A stretch of 64,000 nucleotides of DNA from Atrichornis clamosus (Eukaryota; Chordata; Aves; Passeriformes; Menuridae): the NCBI GenBank assembly GCA_013400975.1, contig WBMZ01014178.1, forward strand, positions 39,197 through 103,196, given 5' to 3'. Both the position numbers and the translations under genes were made by a program. This document shows, in pieces, positions 48,961 through 59,849 of this stretch; within the stretch, counting starts at the first letter, position 1; each line of letters begins with the position of its first letter. The notes below the pieces were generated by a model. The model was given only the letters and a program-made list of their open reading frames with translations, did no database searches and was not told where the DNA came from.

Positions 48961-51900
48961 TGTTTAGGTTTGACTGGCTTTTGAGTGAAGCCGTGTTTTC
49001 TCAGAGGATTTGGTCACCTTGAGCCATCTTCAGGAAAGGGTTTAGGGACCTGTTGTGTGATGCAGATGGATTTCAGCTGCCTGGAGCTGCCCAGCAGTTT
49101 CTGGCCCACCTTGCAGGCAAAGGCAACCAGGGGCAAATGACTTGCAGGATCGCGTAGCCCTGTGGTGCCTGTGCTCACAGGGACGTGCCTGGTCCCCAGC
49201 CCTTCTCTGAGGACTTTGCATATTTTCTCCCTAAAACAAAATATACAAAGAGTCCACACGGCATGGAGTGGAATTCAGGGCTCTGCCCGCTCCCTCCCCA
49301 GCACATCTGGGAGCCTTTCCCTCGCAGAGCTGAGCAGCTGCACGGCCAGAGAGGGGAGGAGGGAAGGGAGGGAGACTCCCGTGCTCTGCTACGGAGCAAA
49401 TCGAGGGCTGAAATGGGAATGGGATTAAGGGACACTGTGGTGGGTGGCTCAAGTGGGACAGGGACAGGATGGCAGCGAGGAGCAGCTGGGCTGGGTGATG
49501 GGCAAGAGTGACTTACTGGGCTTCAGGCTTAGTAATTCCCTTCTGAACATGAGCTGCTCAAAAGGCTCAGTAGGAGCTGCAGCAACTTATTTTAATGAGT
49601 AGTTAAGGAAGAATTCACTGTGCAATCTTCTGTATTGGACCCTGAATCCTTATTTCACTGGCCAGAGGATCAGATTCTTTGTTGATCCAGCCCTGAGAGA
49701 AAAGGAAATGATGTTTTCCCCTGTATTCAAAAAGGATTTATACACAAGTGGCTGTGCAAAAAAATAGTAACCTGGTTTCCATTTAGCAACTTGAGAAAAT
49801 CAAAATTTTCCTTTGAGCATTCCCTTTTTCCCCCCGTCTCTTTATTAAATATGTCCTGGGAATGGTGTGATAACATAGAAACAGCCTCTCCCTATTCCTG
49901 ATGGACAGTCAGACCACATTCAGTGACCCCTTGCACAGCTATTTCTTGGATGAAGCCACTTAGTTGGCCCTTGCAGCCAAATGCAACAGAAATTTCACAG
50001 AGAAACTTCACATGAAATCATTTTTTGACCTGATCCCAAAGAACAACATTTCCACACAGTGGGGAATGCTTCCTCCATGTGTACAGAGTGGGCCCTAGCT
50101 GTCCACTGCAGAGGGATTTTGTGTAATCTTTTCTGCTGACAAGCTGGCAGGTGGTGAATCACCTCAACATGACACGAAAAGAAATGTTCTGTGATGGATG
50201 AAGGAAGTGCATGGAGCTGTTTCTCCATCCCTTTCAGATGGACATCATTTACTTCCGTCTGACAGAGCTGTTTCTCCCTTTCTCCCACATCATCCAACTT
50301 TCCTGCTCATTTATACTCCCCTCTGGCTGCACCACAGCATCTCAGCTCATGCTAAAAGCACCCTCGTTGTCCTAGGAAGGAACCAGGGATAAAAGGATGC
50401 CTGACAGGGCCGGCTGCCACACCTGACCCTTCCTTGGTCCCCTTGGATCCAGCTCAGCAACCAAGGAAAAGGCTGCAGAGCATGTGTGGGCCACCCTCCT
50501 CCAGGACACGTGGAAGCTGGAGCTGTGTCCATACCTGACGAATTTTGCAGCAAATCAGGAGAGAGGAACAGTCTCAAGTCTGCACTTAATGGCCAGTGTA
50601 AACATCTCCATGAAATCTCCTTGCAGAGCCAGCCTCAAATCTCTCTCTGCTATTCCCCACTCCCCTCTTACCACCCAACCTCCTGACCTTGCAAAAATGT
50701 GTCTCTGGAGGGTCAGAGCTCGGACCTGGAGCAGATGCTGCTGCCTGGGATCAGGGGTGGGTGGCCCAAGGGCTGGACAGTGCAACATTCCTGTGCAGGG
50801 TCTCTGGTTGAGATAAGGCAGCCCCACACCGTGATTTACTTCAAGGAAGTAGAGCTGAGTCCTGCATGTTCCCTGGCAGATGAGGCAGGGAAAACCCTGC
50901 AGAAAATCCTGCAGAAAATCCTCCCTTTCAGTCTGTCACTAATGGTTTGCTTTAGAAAAACTTCTAATTATGAACAGCTAAATGCACCAGGCTGGTCTGG
51001 ACCACAAGCCAGCACTCACACCCCCCAAGCCCAAACGCACTGGGATGCACCAGGATCTACTGAGCCCATTTATTTCTGCTCTGGTTAATCCTGAGCCAAA
51101 TCCTACGGCTTTTACAACCTTCTCCTGGCTGGATTTCAGTAGCAAAGCTGAGACATAGAGCAGCAGCATTTTCAGCTGAGAAAAACCCATGTGAGATGCT
51201 TAAATTTCAGGGTTTAGTGGGGAGTCACTTCAAAGATGGATTAATCTCCCTCACCTGGGTGGAAAAGAGAGAATGAGTTCCCAACCCAGAGGTCCAGCAG
51301 TATGGAAAGAGAACACAAAATCTGAATTCTTTCTCCAGGATGAATTGCATTGGGCAGTTTGATGGAAAGCTCATGTGTATGTCCCCACCAACACAACTTG
51401 GCTTCTCCTTCACCTAATCCCTCCCCACCACGAGAGCCAGCCACACCCGTGTGCAATCCCCCTGGCCAGTGTCCATGGAGGGAAACCTGCAGGAAGGCTC
51501 CTCCAGCCCCATAACACATCCCCGTTGGAGCCCAAATATAATCCCAAGGCTCACAGCTAAGGAAACCTGAAGATATCGATGCGTGACCATCATGAAACCT
51601 TGAGATCTTTCTGCACCTGCAATGCTGGTCCCAGCTACCAACCAGCCAGTTCACCAGATGTGACTGGTTCTTCCTTGCATGCCTCGGCTTGGAGCCAGCC
51701 CAAGGCCCCGGATCCTTGCCCAGGACAGCAATTCCAGCCCCGGTGTGTTGTTGGGCTGTTACCGACAGTTACCAGCACTGGTAAGTGTTGCAAAATATGG
51801 TCAAGGCAGAGGAGTCAGGAGTAATCTGAGTTACAGCTCCACATCTAAGGTCACATTGAGAATGTGACATCAAACACAGAGCTGAATTCTTTTAATACAC

Positions 51901-52574
51901 CAAAAAATTTCATGGGGCACAACAGATGACTTTGGAATTTGAGCATTTACTCCTTCTTCCCCCTAGAAGAACATCAAGTTCTCTTCCCAGTTTCTTACAC
52001 AAACCAAAAGAGGTAACACTGATAATCTGGTCCTCAGCCTGCGAGGGTTCCTTTCATCACTTCAAATGGTCTCAATCCTATCTCAGGGAGGTCACTGCAA
52101 TGAGTCAGGTAACAAATAGAAAACATACAATTTACGCAACAGCCCGAAACGAAGAAATCTTGGAAAAACAATAGGGCCATTGTATTCCCCACTGGAGCAG
52201 TCGATGAACTCCTTGTGAGGGGCTGTGATGAATTAAAGGCTTTTCTGCTGCAGATGCAGTTGCTGCTGGTTGCTAAGAAAAGCTCAGCTCGTTGTCTGGG
52301 TGTCTGCAGCACGCTCAGTGCATGAGTTCATGTTCCCAGCATCGCCAAAACTTGCAAAACAGTGCAGGGGAAGGAGATTACCAGACCTGAGTGACTCAAG
52401 TCTGTGCTGATCTCTCCTGTCTCATAGGATATTGTTTCTCAATAGCGTGGTAGAGAAACAATTACGGCCAAAGCAGCTGCAGCTTTGACAGCAGAGCCCC
52501 CCAGCCAGGTTGGGTGGACACGAGGGCACTGACAGCTCCTCTGCTGCCTGGGCTGTCAATGTTCGTGGTTGTTG
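48961..52574. other. Non-coding stretch, ordinary sequence
   Basis: No gene and no transposon recognised. Purine-rich DNA at 49345-49440 produces overlapping open frames on both strands. A 13-bp tandem pair ('ctgcagaaaatcc', about 50898-50923) is present. I see no further structure. Confidence 0.55.
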
Positions 52575-52690
52575 GACCCCGTCCTTGGAGGTTTTCAAGA
52601 CTCAGCTAAACAAAACCATGGCTGACCCTGTCCAGAGCTGGTGATGGGCCTGCTTTGAGCAGAAAGTTGGACTGGAGCACTCTGGAGTCT
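52575..52690 (+). mobile_element. CR1 LINE 3' fragment, different subfamily
   Basis: 'ccccgtccttggaggttttc', 'aagactcagctaaacaaaac', 'catggctgaccctgtccaga', 'gctggtgatgggcctgcttt' and 'gagcagaaagttggactgga' match a CR1 subfamily in which 'ggaggttttcaagac-cagctagacaaagcc' is followed by 'ctgctttgagcaggaggttggactagatgacct'. The terminal 'gaggtcccttccaac' and tail repeat are missing or unrecognisable, so the copy is decayed at its 3' end. Confidence 0.75.
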
Positions 52691-53424
52691 CTCTGGATCG
52701 AGCAGAGCCCTGTTGAGGCAGCAGCCCTGGGACAGGTGACAGGAGGGGTACCAAGGCAGCAGAGCTGGCTTTAGGTGAGGTACCAGACCTTCCCTTGACT
52801 ACATTTCCATCTCTAGTCCACGGTCTTTGTTGGATGTACCCTCCTCTTTTGGCTGGAAGGATGGGGTAGAGGTCACCTGGCAACAGCTACGGAGCGTTTC
52901 CAGGGGGCTCTGAAAAGCTGTTTGAACACCAGCAATGGTTCAAACTGCTCTGCCAGCACTTCTGCTGTGCCCCCAGCAGCAATTAGGGCTTGCCGTGAGA
53001 CAGAGGAGCTCAAATCCCGGTGCTGGAAATTAGGAAGTGAAATGCCAAGAACAATAACTAGAACAATCTCATGAATTTCCTCCCGCGCAGCACTGAAGGG
53101 GAATGACAGGGAATATTTTGATGGACCTAAACAGTTCAGAGCATTGGTTTCACTTAGGAAATTCCAACTGAACATGCTGGATCCTTGTGTTTGGTTTTTC
53201 AATGTTAGCAATGGTTTGGATTGCTCTCAGGGCACACATCACTGGAGTGGATCTTGGGCTCCCATCCTGCTGCTCCACGGGCTCCAAAGCAGCAAGCAGC
53301 TGGGAAAAGGGAGTTGAAACCTGTGAAACTGCTTCTCTCCTGCATCCCCTTTCCCAGAGCGCACACATACCATGTGTCATGTTGCAACTGGATGCACCTG
53401 CTAGAGGAGCTGTGTGGGGGCAGA

Positions 53425-53550
53425 CATTATCCGCCAGTTATAAATCCTTAGGCTATCAACAGCCTTTAGTAAACATTTGGACAATCCTTCCTACCTCTCG
53501 CTCGTCCAAATATTTGCATCACACGGGGCTGCTGGCCGTTTCCTGACACG
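53425..53550. promoter_or_regulatory. Unique AT-rich block, enhancer candidate
   Basis: Reads 'gacattatccgccagttata', 'aatccttaggctatcaacag', 'cctttagtaaacatttggac', 'cgctcgtccaaatatttgca' and 'tcacacggggctgctggcc'. GTAAACA matches the FOX consensus and ATATTTGCAT an octamer-like POU site. CpG-bearing words interrupt the AT-rich sequence, which makes chance low-complexity less likely. Confidence 0.35.
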
Positions 53551-54039
53551 CTGCATAGCTGAGAATATCCTTGGATCGCAGGTCGGTTCCAGCCTGCTGT
53601 GATGGATAGACTTCTCGGATGAAATAAATGGCTTGGGGAGAAAGAAAGAAAAAAAAAATCTGTCTCCTGGTAATAAATCCAGGTCAGGATGGAGTGAAAC
53701 AGCTTTCAGTTGGGAATGGTGTTTTTAGGAGCTTTTAGGATCTGATCTGAAGCACCCAAGGGTTAACAGTGAACAGCCCTGAGCTCTTTTAGTGGATTTA
53801 CTTCCCTTGGTGACTCGGAGCACTTTGGACCAGGCTCTTGGTGAAATGGTTGAAGATGCTCCTGAAAGCTCTTCCTTCCTGCTGGGAAATAGCCCCGGCC
53901 AACTTTGGATGTAAAATAGGAACCTGCTGCATGGAGCCAGGTTTGGTGGCTCTTCCTCCAGAGCAGAGCATCTTCCAGGTGACTCACAGGAGGAATCACC
54001 ACAGTTTGTAACCTGTGTGCAAAACATTTCATGCAGCAG

Positions 54040-54340
54040 AGTTGCCAAACAGAAATAAATCCATTTTTTATTTCTCTTAATGCAGAGAGAGGAAAACAGC
54101 CTGGACTCTGCTTTAGCATTTAAAAGGGTTTAGCAGCTAATTGGGTTTAGCAATTAACCGTTTTAAACACAAAATCTGTGTTTTGTGGTTTAAGACTGCT
54201 GTGCTAAACAACTTTGGGAAGATTAAGCCTAACAACAGAATAATTTTAGTCTTTTGCTAAAGAATTGACATGGCTGGTGCTTTATGGCTAAACACACACT
54301 ATAATAAGCCAGTGGATTTTCTGATAGCATAGTAAAGAAA
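54040..54340. promoter_or_regulatory. AT-rich block with repeated gtttag/ctaaac motifs
   Basis: 'gggtttagca' occurs at 54126-54135 and again at 54143-54152, each joined to a TAATT or ATTAA core. The same word in reverse ('gctaaac') returns near 54201 and 54285, and 'tgctaaag' near 54256. Between them are 'accgttttaaacac' and 'gaagattaagcctaacaac'. The spaced, two-orientation motif suggests repeated binding of one factor. It lies immediately upstream of a CR1 tail that is not part of it. Confidence 0.38.
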
Positions 54341-54371
54341 ATAATCAACCCTGAGCTTAACTGTAGGATAA

Positions 54372-54477
54372 GCAGCAACCTGGTCTAGTGGAAGGTGTTG
54401 CTGCACATGGCAGGGAGTTGGAGCAAGATGAGCTTTAAGATCCCTCCCAATCCAAACCATTCCATGATTCTATGATA
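54372..54477 (+). mobile_element. Short CR1 LINE 3' tail
   Basis: 'agcaacctggtctagtggaa', 'ggtgttgctgcacatggcag', 'ggagttggagcaagatgagc', 'tttaagatccctcccaatcc' and 'aaaccattccatgattctat' give the last ~105 bp of an avian CR1 with the ATTCTATG tail. Well preserved and probably among the youngest insertions in the window. Confidence 0.95.
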
Positions 54478-54929
54478 AAACTGCTTAGGGCATAAAGTGG
54501 CTTTTCCACTGCAGCTTCAAGCTTGGACCTTTCGTTGTAATCTTCTCCCCTCTCCATAAAAACACCACGACAAATAAGAGAAATGCAGCTCCCTGTTGTG
54601 AGACAGTTGTGACATAAATGTGCTTTGTAATTATGCTGTGGGACAAATCGTGCAGAGGGTTTGCTCACCCCCAGGTAATTCCCCTCTGCCACCCTGCAGT
54701 GTCTCCAGCACCTCCTCTCTCCCCTCACCCTGGTCATCACTTCCTTCTGGGAAGCCCAAAGCTCCGACCCCTCTTTGGACAGACTAAACAACATCTGCAA
54801 AGTCGCCTCTCTCCCCTGCAGCCCTCCCGGGGGAAAAGCTCCGGTCCCAGATGGACGGGAGAGAGCCGGTGTCACCGGGGAGGGCGAGCGGGGCTCCCGG
54901 GGGGTGCCGGGGAGCAGAGATGTGGCGGA

Positions 54930-55130
54930 AGCATAAAGCACCTGTTGGGAGGCTATTTAGGGATTAGCCAAGTGCTGACAGACAAATTGGCAAGATTAAT
55001 AAGAGCAATCAAGGCTGTGTGGGCTCGAGTTGTGAGCTGACATTAATGTGACATCACTTTCATCTGCTCTTGCCTCACGCCGCATTGCTGGTGCGCGGCA
55101 TCATTAGTGCTCCTCGAGAGCAGCGCGCTC
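54930..55130. promoter_or_regulatory. Unique mixed-composition block, strong enhancer candidate
   Basis: Reads 'cataaagcacctgttgggag', 'gctatttagggattagccaa', 'gtgctgacagacaaattggc', 'aagattaataagagcaatca', 'aggctgtgtgggctcgagtt', 'gagctgacattaatgtgaca' and 'tcactttcatctgctcttgc'. It combines GGATTA (OTX/PITX-type), TGACAG and TGACATTA (TALE-type), CAATCA and a 10-bp palindrome ACATTAATGT (55040-55049). The sequence then becomes CpG-rich. This is the most enhancer-like stretch next to the island cluster. Confidence 0.4.
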
Positions 55131-55136
55131 GGATGC

Positions 55137-55187
55137 GGGGGCTGCGGGAGGGGGGTGTCCCTGGGGGCGTCCCTGGGGGTGTGTGGG
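55137..55187 (+). repeat. G-rich tandem tract, G-quadruplex potential
   Basis: G runs of 3-6 occur at 55137-55141, 55146-55148, 55150-55155, 55163-55167, 55175-55179 and 55185-55187, with loops of 1 to 7 bases. This meets the usual G3+N1-7 pattern. It contains a 12-bp tandem unit 'gtccctggggg'. Folding is not shown. Confidence 0.65.
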
Positions 55188-55478
55188 TGCACACGCGTGT
55201 GTGTCGGGGCCGGGGACAGCCCTGTGTGCCCCTCCCTCAGCTGCTCCCCACGCGGGCACTGCCAGCACAGGGCTGGACCAGCTTTTTTGGGGGACCCCTG
55301 GACAGCCCTGCTGTCCCCCAGCCCTGGCACCTCTGCAGGGCCTACCTGGCTCTAACAGCACGGGGCCACTTGTGGTGACATTTTCTCTAAAGCCGTCTGC
55401 TCTACTGTGTTTGGGGTTTTTTTCCCCGACAGTCCCTCCGACAGAATTGTTTAATGTCACTGAGAAAAAACAATGCTG

Positions 55479-55499
55479 CCCCCCCCCCCCAAAAAAAAA
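55479..55499. repeat. C12-A9 homopolymer junction
   Basis: Twelve C immediately followed by nine A. Such a junction is prone to sequencing and replication slippage, so its length may be inexact. Confidence 0.85.
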
Positions 55500-56408
55500 C
55501 AGAGAGAGGAAAAAAGGCATCATGGAATAAAGGCGAATTCCAGGTGCAAGGAGAGAACAAAGGAACTCCTCTGCTGTTGCACTAAGCCCCACACTGAGAA
55601 TCTTCGCTTTCACAGGGAGATGGTTTGACCCCCTAAAGATATTTTAAGGGAGAAAAAGCTGTTTTCAGAGCACTCCTCTGTCACCTAAACCCAGGGGAAA
55701 TTCTCCCCTGCATCTCTAGTGCAGCAAGCCACGCATGGGGAAAACTTTGAGCAGGGATTTTTCATTTTCCCTTTTCCCCCTTGTTTTCTTAAATCCCTTC
55801 CCCGGCTAAAGTCTCACTCGCCCCAAATTCTGTTCGCATCCCTTTCCAACGGCGACTTGATTTTCTTTGTGCTTCAGTCAATGAGGAATCACAACAGTAG
55901 TAAAACATCTCAATGTACAAACCCTCCAGGTCTGCCTGGCTCTGCCGGACAGGCTCCTCCGCCGAGAGCTTTTGCCCACAAAAGGAAAGTGTTGAAAAGG
56001 AGTGAGATGCCAAACGCTGAGCGCACGTTCCCTCCCAGAGCTCTTGGAAGGGGAAAACCTCTCCCTGGGACCTGTAGTGGATCCCTTCATGCTGGGAAGT
56101 TATCGAGTGTGGGGGAAAAAACTGTAAAAATCTGATTTTTTAATTATCGACTGTTCAAACTTTCAAATGCAGATGGAGGTAGAAGCAGCTGTGGGGGTCA
56201 AGAATAATTTTGGAGAGTGGTTTTGTTAAGAAAATCAGAAGGAGACTGATCTCAAAAACAGGCTCTGAGAACAAAGTAACAGGGTGATGATTGCTGCTCC
56301 ACACCCCCCAAAAACATTAATTTAAAAATTGCCTATATTTTAATTTGTATGTAAATTAATTAATTAGTTCTTTCTTGGTTGCATTTTAAAGGACTGGAAT
56401 TATATTTT

Positions 56409-56438
56409 TATATATATATACGCATGTATATATATATA
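56409..56438. repeat. TA-rich perfect hairpin
   Basis: Two 13-base arms (56409-56421 and 56426-56438) are exact reverse complements around a GCAT loop. It consists of TA repeats ending in C/G at the loop, so it could form a cruciform. It lies in an AT-rich segment (56330-56460) with 'ttaattaattagtt'. Confidence 0.8.
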
Positions 56439-56779
56439 TCATCCTAAATGGGTAAATTAACGGGATTTTTGGAGTAAATTTCAGGTTCCACCAATCTCCA
56501 CCCGGCAAGGACAAACCCCTGAGCACAATGTCCCCAGCAGCCGAGTTTTTGGGGACACGCTTCCATTTGCACTGGGAACCTTTCAGCGGGGTCGAGGTGT
56601 ATTCAGGGTGGGTGAAAAGAACTCCCTTTCCCCTGCCCTCCTCCAGAAGCCCAGGGCTTGTTTTCGTTGGATTTATGGCTAATTTTTGGAGATTTTTCAC
56701 TGCAACCCTTCTGCATCCCTGCCTGCTACACCGGGAAACCAGACGGAAGGGGCAGCCTGGGGCTCGCCAAAGACCCCAA

Positions 56780-56960
56780 ATACCTTGTCCCTAAAAATAA
56801 TAATTTCACATAATTTTTAATCATATAAGCTCCCCAAAACTGATCAGGTTTAAAGTACAATCTTAGACCAGTCCGGCAGCAACACCGCGGGCATTCAGTG
56901 GTCTGTTTGTAATCTCAGCCTTTTTCATTAACATAAACACTACTTCAACTAAAATATACA
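56780..56960. promoter_or_regulatory. AT-rich block abutting CpG island, possible conserved element
   Basis: Contains 'cacataatttttaatcatat', 'gatcaggtttaaagtacaat', 'cttagaccagtccggcagca', 'cattcagtggtctgtttgta', 'atctcagcctttttcattaa' and 'cataaacactacttcaacta'. Unique, mixed sequence with TAATC and ATTAACATAAAC cores, directly followed by a dense CpG island. Function inferred from context. Confidence 0.33.
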
Positions 56961-57310
56961 CGGCCACCTACGGAGCCGGCGGAGGGAGCGCGGAGCCGGG
57001 CGCGCCGCTCTCCCCGCGGGGATTAAGCCGGGTTTAGCAGCCCGGGGCAGGAGTGCGTGGAAAACCCACGGGGAAATCGGTGTCAGCCCCGTGTTCTCGC
57101 TCGTGTCCCTGCCCCGGGAAAAGATCGGGCAAAGAAGGAATCACTGAACACAATCTCCCCGCTCCCCAGACACGATCCCGGGGTGTTTTCCCTTCATCCC
57201 TCCGTTCCGCGTGGCTCCGGGAATGGATAACGGCACCGGGGGGGTAGCGGCGGCCGGTGCCGGGCCCCGACGGGTCGGGACGGACTGTTCTGCCCGGGGG
57301 AGGCTTTGCC
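56955..57310. promoter_or_regulatory. Dense CpG island 1
   Basis: Very CpG-rich: 'ggagccggcggagggagcgc', 'ggagccgggcgcgccgctct', and later 'gtagcggcggccggtgccgg' and 'ccccgacgggtcgggacgg'. Such islands usually mark promoters or the neighbourhood of developmental genes in vertebrates. No TATA box, start codon in good context or splice site could be tied to it, so any transcript and its direction are unknown. Confidence 0.7.
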
Positions 57311-57409
57311 TTCGTCTCACCACTGTTCTGCATGAAGAAAAATTAAATTTTCTACATCTTATTATTGGTTTTGCTGTAAAATAATTTCCCTTTGTGTACT
57401 TGCTGTGTT

Positions 57410-57892
57410 GCTTTCTTTGGGGTTTTGCTTTTGTGCTTTCTCTCATTCTCCCTTTCTCTGTCTTTCTTCTTTCTTTTTGTCTTTTCACTTGCTCTTTTAA
57501 TCTTTCTCTTTAAATCTTTTTTATTTTTCCTTCCCTTCTCCCTTTCTCTCTCTTTGCCACTTTCCTTCCTTTAATTTTCTTTCTTTCTTCATTTTTTTCT
57601 TTCTCTCTCTCTTTCTTTCTTTCCTTACAGCTTTTCCACTTTCCTCTATTTTTCTCTTAATTTCTTTCTTATGCTTTATTTCCATTTTTGCTTCTCCGTT
57701 TCCCTGTTTCTCCATTTTCTTTTACCCTTTCTCTTTCTCACTCTCTAGTTCTTCATTTCTGTCTTAATTTATTTTTCTCCCTCCTTTCTTTTTGTTTCTC
57801 ATATTCTCTCTTTTTCTAGTTCTCATTCTACAATTTTCTATCTTTATATATTTATATCCTTTTATCTTTCTTTCATTTTCTTTTTCTTTTTC

Positions 57893-57924
<32 letters not shown>

Positions 57925-58075
57925 TCTTTTCTTTCTCTTTCTTTCTTTTTCTTTCTCTTTTTCTTTCTTTTCTTTCTTTCTTTTCTTTCTTGCATTTTGT
58001 TTGTGTCCCCTGCCTGTTCTGGCTGTTCTCTCGTCTTTCCTACTCTCCTATTTTCTCTCCTCTCTCCCCTCCAGC
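57410..58075. repeat. Long pyrimidine tract, (CTTT)n/(TTTTTC)n
   Basis: About 660 bp with nearly all bases C or T on the plus strand. The core 57876-57991 (116 bp) is pure pyrimidine, made of TTTC, TTTTC and TTTTTC units. Outside the core, interruptions are scattered. Such mirror-symmetric tracts can form triplex (H-DNA). The Phe/Ser-rich plus frame and Lys/Arg/Glu-rich minus frame across it are composition artefacts. Confidence 0.93.
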
Positions 58076-58259
58076 ACAATCTCTCTCCGTATCCATTTAT
58101 TTACTGCAGTATTTGGAAGCATTTCTGTTTTCCTTTCCTGGGGCTGCGGGGCAAACCAGAACCAGGGCTGTGCTCCAGCTCTGCTCCAAAACCTCTTCCC
58201 GGTGTAAAGAAAAAGCCCTTTCCTGCTGTGCCAGCGCTAATTTCCCAGCCTGGTTGTAC

Positions 58260-58530
58260 TTGGCTCAGTCGCAGCCGTTCAGCCTCAGTCGGGAGGGTTC
58301 TGACACGGGCCCCGCTCCCACCCAGGCAGATTTCCATCGCTGTGAGGGCTCAGCACCGCGCCCGGACGGTCCCACGCGTGGGGCGAAGGGGACACAGGCG
58401 ACCCGGGGCTGCCTCTGCCCCGGGCACCGGCAGCTCCGCCTGCCCCGTCCCCGCAGCAGCCCCGCGGCTGCGGGTGGGGGAAAAGACCTTCAGCCCGCGG
58501 TGCTCTGAGCGAAGGGTTCGAATTCGATCC
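58260..58530. promoter_or_regulatory. CpG-rich segment 2
   Basis: CpG-dense after the pyrimidine tract: 'cagcaccgcgcccggacggt', 'cccacgcgtggggcgaagg' and 'cccgcagcagccccgcggct'. It ends near 'gggttcgaattcgatcc', which resembles a tRNA B box but lacks a T-stem. Possible promoter or exon region, but not assignable. Confidence 0.5.
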
Positions 58531-58845
58531 TTTCCAAAGGAGAAACGAATAATCCTGGAAGGAAAATTCTAATGCGGCAACCTAAGCCCTCGGGCAGCAT
58601 CTCTGTGCGCAGGCAGCCCGCAAAATCTGCGGGAGAAAGGGATCTGCTCCTAGAGCTTCGACGGACAGGAAGAAATTCCTTCGTTTTAAGGAGATCTAAT
58701 GCAAAATTATTGGTTGTATTTTAAAAACTTGACTTTGAGGGAGATTAAGAGTGCGGGAGGTGAGGGTGCCGTGCAAAACGCGCTGGGACGTTTTATCATT
58801 TTGCAAGAGATTCTGAGAACAGGAAAAGCAAAACCATTTCTGGGT

Positions 58846-58990
58846 TCATTATTCGAATTTTTAGTGAGTTCTGGACCAGTTTTTGTGTTTAGTTTAGGTG
58901 GGGATTTTGTTTATTTTAGATTGGAGGGGTGGTTGCTATTTTTGATGGGGGTTTTTGTGGTTTGGTTAGTTTGGGTTTTTTTTCTTACAG
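58846..58990 (+). other. Strongly G/T-skewed segment
   Basis: About 145 bp with hardly any C on the plus strand: 'gtgtttagtttaggtgggga', 'ttttgtttattttagattgg', 'gggtttttgtggtttggtta', ending in T8 and 'cttacag'. The end looks like a 3' splice site (polypyrimidine then CAG), but the upstream G content is atypical for that and no exon follows that I can recognise. The strand asymmetry is real, its cause unknown. Confidence 0.6.
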
Positions 58991-59089
58991 ATTTCTCCCT
59001 TATTCCTGTCTAACTTTCACAAACACACATCCCCTTCCCCAAGAACCCCAGATGCACAATGGGAAGATGGACGCGAGGATGTACCCGTT

Positions 59090-59520
59090 CCCTTCCCATT
59101 ATCAGGATGATTCTCCCCAAAATAAAAAGCAATCGCTTTGCTGCAGAAATCGTTTAACTTCGGGGCATAACAACCCGTGCTGTGGAAAGTTTTCCCACCT
59201 TAGGTCGGGCATTTCAAGTATCCACAGCGCATCTTTCCCGAGCATTTTGTTCCCTGCAGAACATTGATTAACCAATTCCAAAATCGCTTTTAATATTTAA
59301 CTGGGGACCGGTTGCGGAGAAAGAGGAATCGATTTACGAGGCGCTCTTCTGTTATCAGGAGGTGGAAAAGATGATTAACCAATTTTTGGTGTATTTTAAC
59401 TCTCTGCTCTGGCAACTGCAAAATAAAGAGATTCAGGAATCTGGACCACCCTGTAATAAGGCTCCAGAGCCCGCTGGTGCACTACATCATTAGTTGGGAG
59501 TTCTAGCCATGGAAAAGGGT
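59090..59520. promoter_or_regulatory. Unique block between CpG segments, possible conserved element
   Basis: Includes 'gcaatcgctttgctgcagaa', 'atcgtttaacttcggggcat', 'aagttttcccaccttaggtc', 'agaggaatcgatttacgagg', 'tcttctgttatcaggaggtg', 'gatgattaaccaatttttgg' and 'cactacatcattagttggga'. ATCGAT, TTATCAGG, TTAACCAAT and ATTAG cores occur in sequence of mixed composition. No reading frame of note. Confidence 0.3.
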
Positions 59521-59849
59521 TTTTGCCGGGAATGTTTCCAAGGAAAACCATCCCCAGGTCTTTGCAAAGAGAATCAGAGAGAGAGCAACTGCAGTTGTTT
59601 ACAGCGGGAATTTCTGACCTTGTTTGTGAGCATGTGTCCCGAACCCTCACTTTGGGTTGGGAAAGGGAGGATATGGAGTTTATGCGCGGGATTTACTAAA
59701 GAATTAAGGTTAAAAAGATGGTGGCTACAAGGCCGTTCTGCAGCCTGGCCTCTCTCCATGGGAAAACGGCCCACAGAGAGTGTGCCTTTTCTTTCCCTAG
59801 GGGAATATTCTGAGGTTCCCTACAATAAAAGTTGCTTTTGCAAGTGGGA

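Larger units (their letters stand above)
52691..54371. other. Non-coding stretch with two AT-rich blocks
   Basis: No gene recognised. Contains an A-rich run near 53651-53658 and two enhancer-like blocks at 53425-53550 and 54040-54340. Open frames to 119 codons carry no known motif. Confidence 0.55.
54478..56954. other. Non-coding stretch rising in GC, no gene recognised
   Basis: Holds a candidate conserved block (54930-55130), a G-rich tract with quadruplex potential (55137-55187), a C12-A9 run (55479-55499), a TA-rich hairpin (56409-56438) and an AT-rich block before the CpG islands (56780-56960). Frames of up to 169 codons at 54435-54941 and 55104-55613 overlap the opposite strand and have no domain. 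Confidence 0.55.

Noticed and set aside
57792..58508. 238-codon plus-strand frame, Phe/Ser-rich start
   Set aside because: The first third is the translated pyrimidine microsatellite and the rest is CpG-rich DNA. Not a protein.
58505..58540. Possible tRNA B box (ggttcgaattc)
   Set aside because: The bases on either side cannot form a T-stem and no A box or acceptor stem is seen upstream.
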